From Desulfonatronum thiosulfatophilum (GTDB lineage Bacteria; Desulfobacterota; Desulfovibrionia; Desulfovibrionales; Desulfonatronaceae), in assembly GCF_900104215.1 (NCBI RefSeq), contig NZ_FMXO01000005.1, positions 1 through 64,000 of the forward strand: a DNA stretch of 64,000 nt. Reading direction: 5' to 3'. The notes under the pieces were generated by a model. It was not told where the DNA came from. It searched no databases and saw only the letters and a program-made list of their open reading frames with translations. Position 1 is the stretch's first letter, and each line of letters starts with the position of its first letter. This document shows positions 39,425-49,422 of the stretch, one piece after another. Both the position numbers and the translations under genes were made by a program.

Positions 39425-41608
39425 ATGAGTGGAATCCAGTCTCGCTTGAACGCCATTTCGGCGGTTACCAACTACTCGCCGACAGCGGCGCCGTTGAATT
39501 TCGCGGAAACAAAACCTACGGACCTGTTCGGTTGTAATGTCTTCAATCACAAGGTGATGAAGGAACGTCTGCCCGGAGATGCCTACAAGTCCCTGAAGAA
39601 AACCATCGAATACGGAGAAAAGCTGGACTCGGCCCTGGCCGACATCGTGGCCAACGCCATGAAAGACTGGGCCATTGAACGCGGGGCGACCCATTTTACC
39701 CACGTGTTTTATCCCCTGACCGGGTTGACGGCGGAAAAGCACGATGCGTTTCTTGTTCCGGATGGGAACGGTGGCGCTTTGGCCCAGTTCAGCGGCCAAA
39801 TGCTGATCCAGGGCGAGCCGGATGCCTCCAGTTTTCCCTCCGGAGGACTGCGGACCACCTTTGAAGCCCGCGGCTACACAGCCTGGGACGTGACCAGTCC
39901 GGCATACATTCTGGAAAACCCCAATGGAACATTTTTGTGTATTCCCACGGCTTTCGTCTCCTGGACCGGAGAGGCCCTGGACAAAAAAACGCCGCTTCTG
40001 CGTTCCCTGCAGGCATTGAACAAGCAGGCCAAGCGCGTGCTTCAGCTTTTCGGCGTGGAGACCAAGCTCCCCGTCATTTCCTATGCCGGACCGGAACAGG
40101 AATATTTCCTTATCGACCGAAATTTCGTCTTCAGCCGTCCGGATCTGCTCATCGCCGGTCGAACATTGTTCGGCGCCAAACCGGCCAAGGGACAAGAGTT
40201 CGAGGACCAGTACTTTGGAGCAATCCCGCGCCGGGTACTGTCCTTTATGATGGAAGTGGACCGCGAACTGTACAAGCTTGGGGTGCCCGTGAAAACGCGC
40301 CACAACGAGGTGGCGCCGGGGCAGTACGAAATCGCGCCTATCTTCGAGGCCGGCAACCTGGCCACGGACCACAACCAGCTGGTCATGACCGTATTGCGCA
40401 ACGTGGCCAAGCGGTACGGGATGGAGTGCCTGTTGCACGAAAAACCTTTTGCCGGGATCAACGGCTCCGGCAAACATCTCAACTACTCGCTGGGCAATGC
40501 CGAACTGGGCAGCTTGTTCGACCCGGGTGAAACGCCGCATGAGAATGCCCAGTTCCTGATCTTCTGCGCAGCGGCCATTCGGGCAATGCATCGATATGGC
40601 GCATTGCTGCGGGCCACTGTGGCCACGGCTTGCAATGATCATCGCCTTGGCGCCAATGAAGCGCCTCCGGCTATCATGTCGGTCTACCTTGGAGCGCAGT
40701 TAACCGAAGTCTTCGAGCAGATCAAAAGCGGCAACATCAAGGGATCGAAAAAGAAGGACGTCCTGACCGTGGGCGTGGACACCCTTCCGCCGTTGCCCAT
40801 GGATCCGGGCGACCGCAACCGGACCAGCCCGTTCGCTTTTACGGGCAACAGGTTTGAATTCAGAGCTGTTGGTTCTTCGCAGTCCATTGCAGGCCCGCAG
40901 GTCGCTTTGAACACCATGATGACCGAGTCCCTTGATTACATCGCCTCGGAACTGGAAAAAGCCACCAAGGGCGATCCGGAAAAGTTGAATACGGCTGTCC
41001 AGAGCCTGTTGAAGAAAATCATCACTGAGCATGAAGCGATTATTTTCAACGGAGACGGCTACTCCGAGGAATGGCACAAGGAGGCTGCAAAACGCGGCCT
41101 GCCCAATCTGAAGACGACTCCGGAAGCTCTTCCGGAAATCACAGCCAAACCGGTCATTGAATTGTTCACTAAATACGGCGTGCTGTCAGAGGCGGAACTG
41201 CATTCCCGCCAGGAAATCTACCTGGAACAGTACAGCAAGAGCATCAACACCGAAGCCAACCTGGTCATCCGGATGGCCAAGACCATCATCTTCCCGGCTG
41301 CCATGCGATATCAGGGCGAGTTGGCCGCGACCTGCGCCAACCTGAAGGCCATCGGACATGATGTGAAGATGATCACTCTCGAAGACGTGACGGCAAAATT
41401 GCGCATGATGCAGAAATCCGTAGGGGACCTGGAAGACGTCCTGGAGAAGGTGCCGCACGGAGACACACTCAAGGAAGCAAAGTATTTCTGCGATTCGGTT
41501 TTGCCGGCCATTAACACTGTCCGGGAATGGGCGGACAGTTTGGAAATCGTCGTAGCCGACGATCTGTGGGTTTTGCCTAGTTATCAGGAAATGCTGTTCA
41601 TCAAATAA
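39425..41608 (+). CDS. glnN: Glutamine synthetase type III
   Basis: Makes glutamine from glutamate, ammonia and ATP. The 727 residues match the long type III class (about 700-730), unlike type I (about 470). Class landmarks are [17 protein letters not shown] near the N-terminus, [11 protein letters not shown] (metal Glu), [40 protein letters not shown] and [20 protein letters not shown]. The C-terminal extension is helical. The ATG at 39425 has AAAGGAG 9 bases upstream. A sigma-54-type promoter lies about 160 bp upstream and a strong terminator follows. No adenylylation-site Tyr motif of type I was noted. Confidence 0.95.
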   Translation: MSGIQSRLNAISAVTNYSPTAAPLNFAETKPTDLFGCNVFNHKVMKERLPGDAYKSLKKTIEYGEKLDSALADIVANAMKDWAIERGATHFTHVFYPLTGLTAEKHDAFLVPDGNGGALAQFSGQMLIQGEPDASSFPSGGLRTTFEARGYTAWDVTSPAYILENPNGTFLCIPTAFVSWTGEALDKKTPLLRSLQALNKQAKRVLQLFGVETKLPVISYAGPEQEYFLIDRNFVFSRPDLLIAGRTLFGAKPAKGQEFEDQYFGAIPRRVLSFMMEVDRELYKLGVPVKTRHNEVAPGQYEIAPIFEAGNLATDHNQLVMTVLRNVAKRYGMECLLHEKPFAGINGSGKHLNYSLGNAELGSLFDPGETPHENAQFLIFCAAAIRAMHRYGALLRATVATACNDHRLGANEAPPAIMSVYLGAQLTEVFEQIKSGNIKGSKKKDVLTVGVDTLPPLPMDPGDRNRTSPFAFTGNRFEFRAVGSSQSIAGPQVALNTMMTESLDYIASELEKATKGDPEKLNTAVQSLLKKIITEHEAIIFNGDGYSEEWHKEAAKRGLPNLKTTPEALPEITAKPVIELFTKYGVLSEAELHSRQEIYLEQYSKSINTEANLVIRMAKTIIFPAAMRYQGELAATCANLKAIGHDVKMITLEDVTAKLRMMQKSVGDLEDVLEKVPHGDTLKEAKYFCDSVLPAINTVREWADSLEIVVADDLWVLPSYQEMLFIK

Positions 41609-41627
41609 ACGATTCACACCCTCCTCC

Positions 41628-41670
41628 AATGCAAAAGGCCGCCCCACATGGGGCGGCCTTTTGCATTTTT
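41628..41670. terminator. Strong bidirectional terminator between glnN and rsmA
   Basis: An 18-bp perfect stem, 41628-41645 paired with 41650-41667 (core AAAGGCCGCCCC / GGGGCGGCCTTT), loop ACAT, followed by TTT. It lies 20 bp after glnN and 17 bp from the convergent rsmA stop. Confidence 0.92.
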
Positions 41671-41686
41671 GCATTGGGGGCAGCTA

Positions 41687-42490
41687 TCAAGTGACGCTGT
41701 GATTTACGGCTTCAACGGCAAAAAGCAACTGCGCCAGATGCTGAAACTGCTTCGGAGACAGTTCCTCGGGACGGCATTCCGGCTTCAGTCCCTGGTCAAT
41801 GAGCCACATGGTCAGGTATTCATGCCAGAAGGACCGAAGGATTGTCTTCAGTTGCTTGCGACGCTGCTGAAAGCAGATGTTCAACAATTTACGAAGAGCC
41901 GGGCCGCAAGTTGTCCGTTCTTCATTGGGCAGGGGAAGGAAACGTATTACCGCGGAATCGATTTTCGGTCTGGGATAAAAGACATGAGGGCCAACCACAA
42001 ACAATCTGCGGACTTGCACATGGCTTTGCACCCAGACACTCAGGGCTCCGTAACTCCGGTTTCCCGGAATCGCGGCGATACGATCCGCGACCTCTTTCTG
42101 GACCATGAAAATGCCGCGCTCCAGATCGGATACTCGAGAGACCACGTCCCAGATGATCGGTGAGGCCACATTGTAAGGAAGATTTCCGATGATGTTCCAG
42201 GGACCGTGCAGCCGTTCCCATGGAAACTCCAGAGCATCCATCACGAGCAGAGAAAGATCCGGCCACCGCGCTTTCAATTCGGCGGCCAAGTCGGCGTCCT
42301 TCTCAAGGGCATGCAGGGTGCATCCGGATTGGTTAAGCCAGCGGGTCAAGGCTCCCTGGCCGGGTCCAATTTCCAAAACTCGAGCGTTGGTTGGCGCATC
42401 CAGAGAAGCGACGATTTTTGCAGCTGTGCCTTGATCTTGTAAAAAATTCTGGCCGAGACTGCGTTTCGGGCGATGCGTCGTCCGAATCAT
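41687..42490 (-). CDS. rsmA: 16S rRNA (adenine1518/1519-N6)-dimethyltransferase
   Basis: KsgA-type methylase that dimethylates two adenines near the 3' end of 16S rRNA during ribosome assembly. The 267 residues have RSLGQNFLQDQGTAAKIV (the LGQ(N/H)FL signature), SAM motif I VLEIGPGQGALTRWL, and the catalytic IGNLPYNVASPII (motif IV NLPY). The ATG at 42490 overlaps the DUF2062 stop as ATGA; upstream frame residues are out of family. Motif and length agree with the family. Confidence 0.95.
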   Translation of the reverse strand: MIRTTHRPKRSLGQNFLQDQGTAAKIVASLDAPTNARVLEIGPGQGALTRWLNQSGCTLHALEKDADLAAELKARWPDLSLLVMDALEFPWERLHGPWNIIGNLPYNVASPIIWDVVSRVSDLERGIFMVQKEVADRIAAIPGNRSYGALSVWVQSHVQVRRLFVVGPHVFYPRPKIDSAVIRFLPLPNEERTTCGPALRKLLNICFQQRRKQLKTILRSFWHEYLTMWLIDQGLKPECRPEELSPKQFQHLAQLLFAVEAVNHSVT

Positions 42491-43128
42491 GCGTTTGAGC
42501 CTTTGGACTTGCATGATCGTAAGAATTTGTCGGATGCATCCGCATTGTGCCTGTCGGCTTTGATGTCGGAGTTCTCGAAGGTTTGCGGAGGGGGCTGATC
42601 GTAAGACTCGGGTGAATAAAATCTTGCATATGGTGAGGCGGACATTTTTCGGGCTCGTCTGGCCTGGTGCGCTTTGGTCAGAAACAATGTCAGAAAATAG
42701 GCGAACAGGGCGCTGGGTATGGCGATCAAGAAACCGCCCAGCAACATGCTGGCGTAAAAATACCATCCCGTCTGCAGCAATTCGCCAATGGTCCAGTGTT
42801 CCGGATTGAGCCGTCCCCGTCCTTCAGGCAGGAAGAAACGGCCAATCCTGAGCATGAGCAGGTAGAAAAAAGGGATGGTCAGCGGATTGGTGATCGAAGT
42901 TCCGATGAGGGCGGTAAGCTTGCTGCATCGAAACGCCACGGCCAATATCAGAACGAAAATGGTCTGCAATGGTATGATCGGCAACAACCCGATAAATATC
43001 CCCAAGGCCATGCCCAATGCGAGATCATGGGGAGTGGACTTGATGCGCAGAACTTTTTTGTACAGATGGCGCAGGCTGCGTAACAGGTTTTCCCACCACA
43101 GCCGTGAAGGTTTCGTTTTCATGTTCAA
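42487..43128 (-). CDS. DUF2062 membrane protein
   Basis: A 213-residue inner-membrane protein of unknown function. The DUF2062 core (about 30-155) has STPHDLALGMALGIFIGLLP, a membrane helix, the conserved GTSITNPLTIPFFYLL, and a third hydrophobic span near 125-148 (MLLGGFLIAIPSALFAYFLTLFL in part). The C-terminal 55 residues are polar and Ser/Pro-rich. Its start is 2 bp from the EF-G stop and its stop overlaps the rsmA start. It is therefore probably co-expressed with ribosome-related genes, though its own role is unknown. Confidence 0.85.
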   Translation of the reverse strand: MNMKTKPSRLWWENLLRSLRHLYKKVLRIKSTPHDLALGMALGIFIGLLPIIPLQTIFVLILAVAFRCSKLTALIGTSITNPLTIPFFYLLMLRIGRFFLPEGRGRLNPEHWTIGELLQTGWYFYASMLLGGFLIAIPSALFAYFLTLFLTKAHQARRARKMSASPYARFYSPESYDQPPPQTFENSDIKADRHNADASDKFLRSCKSKGSNA

Positions 43129-43130
43129 CG

Positions 43131-45179
43131 TTACGCCAGAATGTCGAAGCGCGCGAACTGCATGGTAAAGCCGGCCCGGCCCTGGGAGGCGGAACGCAGA
43201 GCCGTGGAAAAACCGAAGAGCTGGCGCATGGGAGCTATGCCGAGAATAACCTTGGCTCCGGCCCGGTCGAACATGTTGCCGACCCGGCCGCCCCGGGAGT
43301 TGAACAGGCCGATGACCTCGCCGACGTGTTCATCCGGAACGGTCATCTCGATGTTCATGATCGGTTCCAGCAACAGGGGGCCGGCTTCGCTCAAAGTCAG
43401 TTTCAGGGCTTGGGCTGCGGCCATCTGATAGCCGACAGCGGAGGAATCGCCGTCGCGCCTTTCCAGGTGGGATATTTCCACCAGCACGTCCTGGACCGGA
43501 TAGCCTTTCACCACGCCGCTGCGCAGACCATCTTCAATGCCTTGGTTCACTGCCTGGATCCAGGCATCCGGCCAGCCTTCGACGGACATGGTCCAGCGGA
43601 CGACCAAGCCTTCGTCTCGCTTGCGTGGAGCGACATGGACACGAACCGCACCAAAATGCCGAACCTTGCCCAGTTCCCGGTCAAATTCGGCCTGCCCCTG
43701 CGCCGGCTTGGTGATGGTTTCCTGGTAAACCACCTGCGGATTGCCGGAGCGTGGAGAGACTCCGTATTCCCGAGCCATTCGTTCCAGAACCACGTCCAGG
43801 TGAAGTTCCCCCATGCCGGAGAGAATCAACTGGTCCGTCTCCGGATCCTGATCCAGGAACAGCGTTGGATCCTGGAGCAGAAACAACTGCAAGACTTCAG
43901 AAAGCCTTTTGGCGTCGGCCTGGGTTTTCGGCTCCAGAGCCAGTGAAATCACCGGCTGATACTGGGCGATCTGTTCAAGAAGCACCGGGTGATTTTGGTC
44001 GGCCAAAGTGTCTCCGGTCCGGGTGGACTTGCATCCGGCCAGTGCGACGATCTGCCCGGCTTGGGCCAGCTCCAGTCGTTGCTTCTTGTCCGCGTGCATC
44101 TGGTAGATGTGCGCGACACGTTCGTCAGTGTTCTGTGAAATGTTGCGGATCTGATCTCCCTCACGCAAATTTCCTGAATATATTCGGATATATGCCAGAC
44201 GTCTTCCGGCTTCCACAGTTATTTTGAAGACCAGTGCCGCGAAGGGGCCGGAAGAAGCATTGGGCAGGAGGATTTCCTTGCGGCTCTCCGGATGCAGGCC
44301 TTTTGTCGGAGGCGTATCTTCGGGTGAAGGCAGATAGGTGCAGACCGCATCCAGCAACGGCTGGATCCCGATATTCTTCAAGGCCGAACCGCACAGGACC
44401 GGAACCAACGCCCCGCTCAGGGTCAGGCGGCGAATGGTTTCGTTAAGGACCGATAGATCAATGGGCGAGCCTGAGAGATACGCCTCAAGAAGGGCGTCGT
44501 CGTGTTCAGCAAGTATTTCCAGGGATTGATCGCGCCAGGGACGAGCTGATTCCTCCTGGGAAGGAGTCAGTGGCACCTCCTGCCATTGGGCACTTTGTTC
44601 ATTACCGTCAAAGGCAAGGAATCGCATCCGGAGCAGATCGATGACGCCTTTGAAGTCCTGGCCCTGGCCGTCGGGAATCTGCAGGAGCAAAGGAGTGATG
44701 CGCAGCTTGGACCGCATATCCTCAAGCACCGATTCGAAGTCCGCACCCAATCGATCCATTTTGTTGATGAAGGCGATTTTGGGAACGCCGAACTTGGCTG
44801 ATTGACGCCAAACTGTCTCCGATTGCGGTTCTACGCCGCCCACGGCACAAAATACGCCAACCGCGCCATCCAGGACGCGCAGGCTTCGCTCTACTTCAAT
44901 GGTGAAGTCCACATGCCCAGGGGTGTCGATGACATTCAAGATATGCTGATTCCACTGCGTGGTGGTGCAGGCCGAGGTGATGGTGATTCCTCGTTCCTGT
45001 TCCTCGGGAAGATAGTCCATGGTAGCGTTGCCCTCATGAACTTCCCCCATGCGGTGGATGGCTCCGGTGAAGAAAAGAATTCGTTCCGTGACCGTTGTCT
45101 TTCCGGCATCGATATGGGCAATGATGCCTATATTGCGAACATGGGCAAGGCCGCCGGTGGATGATTTGGATTTGCTCAT
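43131..45179 (-). CDS. fusA: Elongation factor G
   Basis: Ribosomal translocase GTPase, 682 residues. The G domain shows G1 AHIDAGKTT, switch I EEQERGITITSA, G3 DTPGH and G4 NKMD. Domains II-V follow, with the domain IV region FDRELGKVRHFGAVRVHV and the domain V ending LGIAPMRQLFGFSTALRS. It is not beside rpsL, rpsG or tuf, so it may be a second EF-G copy rather than the str-operon one. The divergent domain IV tip (LGKVRHFGAVRVHVAPR) would support that. The ATG at 45179 is the first in frame. Confidence 0.92.
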   Translation of the reverse strand: MSKSKSSTGGLAHVRNIGIIAHIDAGKTTVTERILFFTGAIHRMGEVHEGNATMDYLPEEQERGITITSACTTTQWNQHILNVIDTPGHVDFTIEVERSLRVLDGAVGVFCAVGGVEPQSETVWRQSAKFGVPKIAFINKMDRLGADFESVLEDMRSKLRITPLLLQIPDGQGQDFKGVIDLLRMRFLAFDGNEQSAQWQEVPLTPSQEESARPWRDQSLEILAEHDDALLEAYLSGSPIDLSVLNETIRRLTLSGALVPVLCGSALKNIGIQPLLDAVCTYLPSPEDTPPTKGLHPESRKEILLPNASSGPFAALVFKITVEAGRRLAYIRIYSGNLREGDQIRNISQNTDERVAHIYQMHADKKQRLELAQAGQIVALAGCKSTRTGDTLADQNHPVLLEQIAQYQPVISLALEPKTQADAKRLSEVLQLFLLQDPTLFLDQDPETDQLILSGMGELHLDVVLERMAREYGVSPRSGNPQVVYQETITKPAQGQAEFDRELGKVRHFGAVRVHVAPRKRDEGLVVRWTMSVEGWPDAWIQAVNQGIEDGLRSGVVKGYPVQDVLVEISHLERRDGDSSAVGYQMAAAQALKLTLSEAGPLLLEPIMNIEMTVPDEHVGEVIGLFNSRGGRVGNMFDRAGAKVILGIAPMRQLFGFSTALRSASQGRAGFTMQFARFDILA

Positions 45180-45266
45180 GGTTCCGAATATGCTGATTGG
45201 AAGTTACAACGACTAAAACGGGGAGAGATCATTCCTGGTTATGAAAACGAAGTCACCACGTGGAAA

Positions 45267-46157
45267 CTATGAATAGGCATTTGAACAGGCCAGAACCATC
45301 CCGTGCAGATAAAAAACATCCGCAGGCAGGTTCGGCCAGAACCAACAGCCTTCTTGACCTGGTGTGAAAATCAATCCGGTGGACGGCAAGGCCGTGTCCG
45401 AAAGCAGATGGCTTCCGACACCGAGCGTTACACGGGAACCACGGCAAAACTGATCCCATGTGCCGGAATTTGGCTGAATTGAATTTGGCGCTTGGTCCTG
45501 GAGCGGTCCCCAGACCTCCAGGGGGGTTGCCGGGTGATTCCTGAGAAGGACATTCCATTCCCACTCGTCTGGAGTTTCATGCCAGATCCGGATTGGCAGC
45601 CCGGCCTGAAGTCTCCACACGTCAACGCCGGCAAAAGCCGGTTCAGCGTCCAGGAACAAAGTGTCAACATCATCCAGGGCAAGAATGGTTCCATTCGCAT
45701 CCAGTTCGGTCATCCGGCGCAGGGTGTCGAGGATCGTCGGGTCATCCATGTGGCAGACGACCTCGGCTCCGCACAGTTCCAGGCTCGTCAGCAAAAGGGC
45801 ATCCCAACCGGCCTGTTGGCGGAGGACAACCAGAATCTTAGGTATTCCGGCAGTCATGGCTGGCAGCAGAGCTGCCAGGGTTCGTGCCGGACTGGCGTTG
45901 ATTGCAGATAGTAGTACGACAGCCCAGGGCCTTGGCTGAAGCATGTGCCTTGTTTGGAATCCGGCGGTCCAGTCGGTCCGATGATCTGAGGACCGTAACC
46001 GGTTAGGCGGATGAAGTGCGTAGAGTTGGGCGATGTTTTTTTTAATCCATGAACGTTCAAAGTCGCTCAAGGAAGCATAAGCATCGCTGAATGCCTGGTC
46101 CGGGATTCGCCAATCGTCAATGAAATCAGGCCAGGCAAGGGGAACAGGTATGGACAT
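45267..46157 (-). CDS. Hypothetical protein with a faint dehydrogenase-like (HisD/ALDH-type) fold signal
   Basis: A 296-residue soluble protein. SPARTLAALLPAMTAGIPKILVVLRQ (two adjoining motifs, about 90-115) resembles the nucleotide-binding stretch of histidinol dehydrogenase and aldehyde dehydrogenases (the T-x4-PA-x2-AG pattern). LELCGAEVVCHMDDPTILDTL fits the following helix. The catalytic residues of either family are not evident, and the protein is shorter. It lies between bamD and fusA on the same strand, without overlaps. The enzyme role is unproven; it may be a conserved non-catalytic relative. Confidence 0.7.
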   Translation of the reverse strand: MSIPVPLAWPDFIDDWRIPDQAFSDAYASLSDFERSWIKKNIAQLYALHPPNRLRSSDHRTDWTAGFQTRHMLQPRPWAVVLLSAINASPARTLAALLPAMTAGIPKILVVLRQQAGWDALLLTSLELCGAEVVCHMDDPTILDTLRRMTELDANGTILALDDVDTLFLDAEPAFAGVDVWRLQAGLPIRIWHETPDEWEWNVLLRNHPATPLEVWGPLQDQAPNSIQPNSGTWDQFCRGSRVTLGVGSHLLSDTALPSTGLIFTPGQEGCWFWPNLPADVFYLHGMVLACSNAYS

Positions 46158-46231
46158 TTAAATATTCCGGCTGTGAACGTGGAGGAAAGAGCATTCGGAC
46201 GTCACGGGCCGGTAAATCAAGACTTGAGGAA

Positions 46232-46966
46232 TCAGAGCCAATCAAGAAGCCTTTTCCATGTCCCTTCTCGTTCTTCCCGATCCTCTCGCGATTGTTGTTT
46301 CTGAAAGCGATAGTAGGCAAAGTCGCCCTGTCTGGCGGCATACTCGGCAATTTCATCAATATCTGCAAACTCACGCGAAACCTGCTGGTATCGGTGCCAT
46401 GCCGGACCATACTGGCCTCTGCGCCAGTAGAAATCGGCAACGAACAACTCGCTCTCGGCTATGCGGGTCCGGGCCTGGGTGATGAATTCGCCCGCTTCAT
46501 GAGCGTGAACGGAGTCTGGAAACGTTTGCTGGACACGGGTGAAATATTGAACGGCAAGATGCAGATTATCCGTTGGCCGATCGATGGAGCGAAACTGCTT
46601 CAGGTAGGACATGCCGACCTGGAACAAGACGTAGGGAATCGATTCATGACCGGGGTGCAGGGATTCAAATTCCAGATAGGTCTGGACAGCGGCATCGTAT
46701 TGTTCTGACAGGAAGTACGCGTCAGCCAAAGCCAATTCGGCCGCGGAAGTGAAAGGACTGAAGGGATATCTGTCCTTGAGCTTGGTAAAATAGGTGATTG
46801 CCTGACGATATTCCTTGGACTCCATGGCTTCGAATCCGGCCTGGGCAAGTTCCTGAGCCGTATCTTCGGGAGGCGTCAAGAAGTAATAGTCAATAATGCC
46901 GCAGCCTGAGATCAAAAAGGTCAGGAGCAAGCAAGGCAGCAGAGCGCGAATAGGTGTTGTTTTCAC
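46232..46966 (-). CDS. bamD: Outer-membrane assembly lipoprotein BamD
   Basis: Lipoprotein of the BAM complex that inserts outer-membrane beta-barrels. The 244 residues have a signal peptide with lipobox LISGC (Cys about 22). Tetratricopeptide repeats follow: AGFEAMESKEYRQAITYFTK, PFSPFTSAAELALADAYFL, YLEFESLHPGHESIPYVLF and DSVHAHEAGEFITQARTRIAE, as in BamD/ComL. A GTG start at 46966 is chosen because it overlaps the trxB stop (GTGA) and begins the signal peptide (MKTTPIRALLPCLLL). The longer frame is within trxB. Confidence 0.92.
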   Translation of the reverse strand: MKTTPIRALLPCLLLTFLISGCGIIDYYFLTPPEDTAQELAQAGFEAMESKEYRQAITYFTKLKDRYPFSPFTSAAELALADAYFLSEQYDAAVQTYLEFESLHPGHESIPYVLFQVGMSYLKQFRSIDRPTDNLHLAVQYFTRVQQTFPDSVHAHEAGEFITQARTRIAESELFVADFYWRRGQYGPAWHRYQQVSREFADIDEIAEYAARQGDFAYYRFQKQQSREDREEREGTWKRLLDWL

Positions 46967-47883
46967 AAAGAGTCCAGAAAAAGGGATGCGGAATTGGCGG
47001 CAGTTGCGCCGTCTCCGACAGCGGTGGCAACCTGGCGGCACAATTTGAGCCGGACGTCTCCGGCGGCAAAAATGCCGGGCAGGTTGGTCTGCATTTCCTG
47101 ATCCGTAATGATGAATCCCTCAGGAGATTGGTCGAGATTCTCAGGAACAAAATCGGTCAGGGCCTTGGAACCGACAAAGACGAAAAGGCCGGAAATAGCG
47201 AGCTGGCGTTCAGTTCCGTCTGGGAGATGCTTCACGACCAGCCCATTCAGCTCATTTTCTCCGAGAAGCTCGGTGGCGACGGAATTCATGATGCACTCGA
47301 TATTCGGAACCTTCTTGACCCGTTCCTGAAAGATTTTGTCCGCCCGAAAAGCATCGCGACGGTGGATAAGATAGACTTTTCCAACAATCTTGGACAGGTA
47401 CAAGGATTCTTCAAGGGCTGTATTTCCGCCGCCAATGGCCGCCACAGCCTGGCCCTTGAAAAAATTGGCGTCGCACAAAGCGCAGTAGGATACGCCGCGT
47501 CCGATAAACTCATCTTCTCTCTGCAACCCCAAGTGCTTCCAGGCCACGCCGGAGCAAATGACGAGGGATTTCCCCTGAATTGTCTCTTCCTCCAGATGCA
47601 CGGTGTTCAGGCCGGGCATCTGGTGGGTAATGGAGCGCACTTCCTGACGGTAGGCATCATAGGAGAAACCCTTGAGATGGTCAGCCATTAGATCGGCCAG
47701 TTCGTATCCTTTGATGCCGCTGGGGTGACCAGGGTAGTTCTCAATCCATTCCGTGGTCAGAACTTGTCCTCCTGTGGCGAGCCGCTCAACCAGGGCGACA
47801 GACGCACCCGCACGGAAGAGATAGAGGGCGGCCGTCATTCCTGCCGGACCGCCCCCGATAATAATTGCGTCGTAGGATTTCAT
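46963..47883 (-). CDS. trxB: Thioredoxin reductase
   Basis: FAD/NADPH enzyme that reduces thioredoxin. The 306 residues have the FAD motif AIIIGGGPAGMTAALYLFRAG, the redox-active CALC in GVSYCALCDANFF (usual form CATC), the NADPH motif AAIGGGNTALEESLYL, and GIFAAGDVRLKLCRQVATAVGDG in adjoining pieces at the C-terminus. The ATG at 47883 removes eight extra codons. It lies 4 bp downstream of trxA, and its stop overlaps the bamD start. Confidence 0.94.
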   Translation of the reverse strand: MKSYDAIIIGGGPAGMTAALYLFRAGASVALVERLATGGQVLTTEWIENYPGHPSGIKGYELADLMADHLKGFSYDAYRQEVRSITHQMPGLNTVHLEEETIQGKSLVICSGVAWKHLGLQREDEFIGRGVSYCALCDANFFKGQAVAAIGGGNTALEESLYLSKIVGKVYLIHRRDAFRADKIFQERVKKVPNIECIMNSVATELLGENELNGLVVKHLPDGTERQLAISGLFVFVGSKALTDFVPENLDQSPEGFIITDQEMQTNLPGIFAAGDVRLKLCRQVATAVGDGATAANSASLFLDSL

Positions 47884-47887
47884 GAGC

Positions 47888-48208
47888 CTACTTGATTTTC
47901 TTGGCAATCATGTCCTTGATGCTGCTTTTTGATACGGCACCGGTCAGCTGCTCCAGGACCTCGCCGTTCTTAAACAGGATCAGGGTCGGGATGGCACGGA
48001 TCCCAAAACGTGATGGAGTCTTGGAGCTTTCATCCACATTCATTTTTCCAACTTTGACTTGACCTGCCAGTTCTTGCGTCAGTTCTTCAATGACCGGGGC
48101 GATGGCTCTGCACGGTCCGCACCAGGGCGCCCAGAAATCAACGAGCACCGGAAGGTCGCACTGCAAGACCTCGGCTTCAAAGTTGGTATCATTCAGTTCA
48201 TGTGCCAT
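47888..48208 (-). CDS. trxA: Thioredoxin
   Basis: Small cytoplasmic disulfide reductase of 106 residues. The active site is [20 protein letters not shown] (WCGPC). The cis-Pro segment is [17 protein letters not shown] and the C-terminus is helical. All core residues are intact and length is standard. The ATG at 48208 has AAAGGAGTGA upstream. It forms a unit with trxB, 4 bp downstream, supplying electrons for ribonucleotide reductase, peroxiredoxins and sulfur assimilation. Confidence 0.96.
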   Translation of the reverse strand: MAHELNDTNFEAEVLQCDLPVLVDFWAPWCGPCRAIAPVIEELTQELAGQVKVGKMNVDESSKTPSRFGIRAIPTLILFKNGEVLEQLTGAVSKSSIKDMIAKKIK

Positions 48209-48307
48209 GAGTCACTCCTTTTCGCTAGCAGGTTCTTTGGATGTGCCGATTGGGATGGATGGAAGACCATTGGAAGCGGTACATACGCACGAGTGCAAGC
48301 CTCCAGA

Positions 48308-49408
48308 CTAGTTGCGCGTGCATGAACTGTCAAGGCGGGCACATTGGACATGGTAGTCCCAGGGAATCGGTTTTCCGCGCGGGACGGCTTCAACGTTCAG
48401 GTCATGAGACCATCCTGCCGTGGCCAACAGCCAGCCCATGTAGCCGATCATGGCAGCATTGTCCGTACATAGGGTTGCACTTGGCAGAATCAGCGGCAGG
48501 CTACGCTGCTCGGCAGTCTTTCGCAAGATCCCGCGCAGCATGGAATTTGCGGCGACCCCTCCGGCGGCGATCAGGGAGCGGTAAGGATATCCAAGATCCA
48601 GTTCCCGTTCAATCTTGATGCGCAAGGCCTCCACAATGCTCCAGTTGAGTGATGCGCACACCGTACAGATTTCCGGATTCTTTCGAGCCCAGCTCATGAG
48701 CGCTTCATTGTCCGGAAGACGCGGCAGGCGGAGATGGGGATGCTTCGCAAGGTGGAGAGAAACCGCGGTCTTCAGGCCGCTGAAGCTGAAGTTGAGATTC
48801 TTGTTGTCCAGATAGGGTCTGGGAAACATCCGAGGATCCGGTTCGGCCATGGCGGCCAGGGCATCAATGAAGCGGCCGCCGGGGTAGGGCATGTTGAGCA
48901 TGGATGCCGTCTTGTCCAAGGCTTCCCCGGCAGCGTCATCCAGGCTTCGTCCCAAGAGTTCAAACTCGCTTGGTGAAATAACCCTGTACAGATGGGTATG
49001 TCCTCCGGAAACCAAGAGCCCGAGGGCCGGGAAGACGATGTCCTGCTCAAGTCCGGCAGCAAGAAGATGTGCGTGGAGATGGTTCACTCCGACCAGCGGA
49101 ACGTTCAGAGATAAAGCCAGTCCTTTTGCCATGCCCATTCCAACCAGCAAACTTCCCATAAGCCCAGGCCCCCGGGCCGCGGCCACAACCTGGACGTCGT
49201 GGATGTTCCTGCCGGTGCGTTCCAATAAGCGGGCCAGGAGAAAAGGTAGTGAGGTGAGGTGTCGCCGGGAGGCCAGTTCCGGGACAACGCCTCCGAAAAG
49301 GGCGTGTACCGCCTCCTGAGAATGCAGGCACTCATCGAGCAACCGGCCATCCTCTACCAGGGCCAGCGCGGATTCGTCGCAGGAAGTCTCAATACCGAGA
49401 CAGAGCAC
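48308..49408 (-). CDS. tsaD: tRNA N6-threonylcarbamoyladenosine transferase subunit
   Basis: Transfers the threonylcarbamoyl group to A37 of ANN-decoding tRNAs, with TsaB and TsaE. The 366 residues start LGIETSCDESALALVEDG. They carry the metal-binding HLHAH (about 109-113), LLVSGGHTHLYRV, YPGGRFIDALA, NFSFSGLKTAV, and the late GGVAANSMLRGIL and LCTDNAAMIG. Length is about 20 longer than E. coli TsaD. It lies 14 bp downstream of fbp. Confidence 0.95.
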   Translation of the reverse strand: MLCLGIETSCDESALALVEDGRLLDECLHSQEAVHALFGGVVPELASRRHLTSLPFLLARLLERTGRNIHDVQVVAAARGPGLMGSLLVGMGMAKGLALSLNVPLVGVNHLHAHLLAAGLEQDIVFPALGLLVSGGHTHLYRVISPSEFELLGRSLDDAAGEALDKTASMLNMPYPGGRFIDALAAMAEPDPRMFPRPYLDNKNLNFSFSGLKTAVSLHLAKHPHLRLPRLPDNEALMSWARKNPEICTVCASLNWSIVEALRIKIERELDLGYPYRSLIAAGGVAANSMLRGILRKTAEQRSLPLILPSATLCTDNAAMIGYMGWLLATAGWSHDLNVEAVPRGKPIPWDYHVQCARLDSSCTRN

Positions 49409-49422
49409 GATGGGCAGCCTCG

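Noticed and set aside
39422-40642. A 406-codon minus-strand frame
   Set aside because: It is antisense to glutamine synthetase III and carries no recognisable motif.
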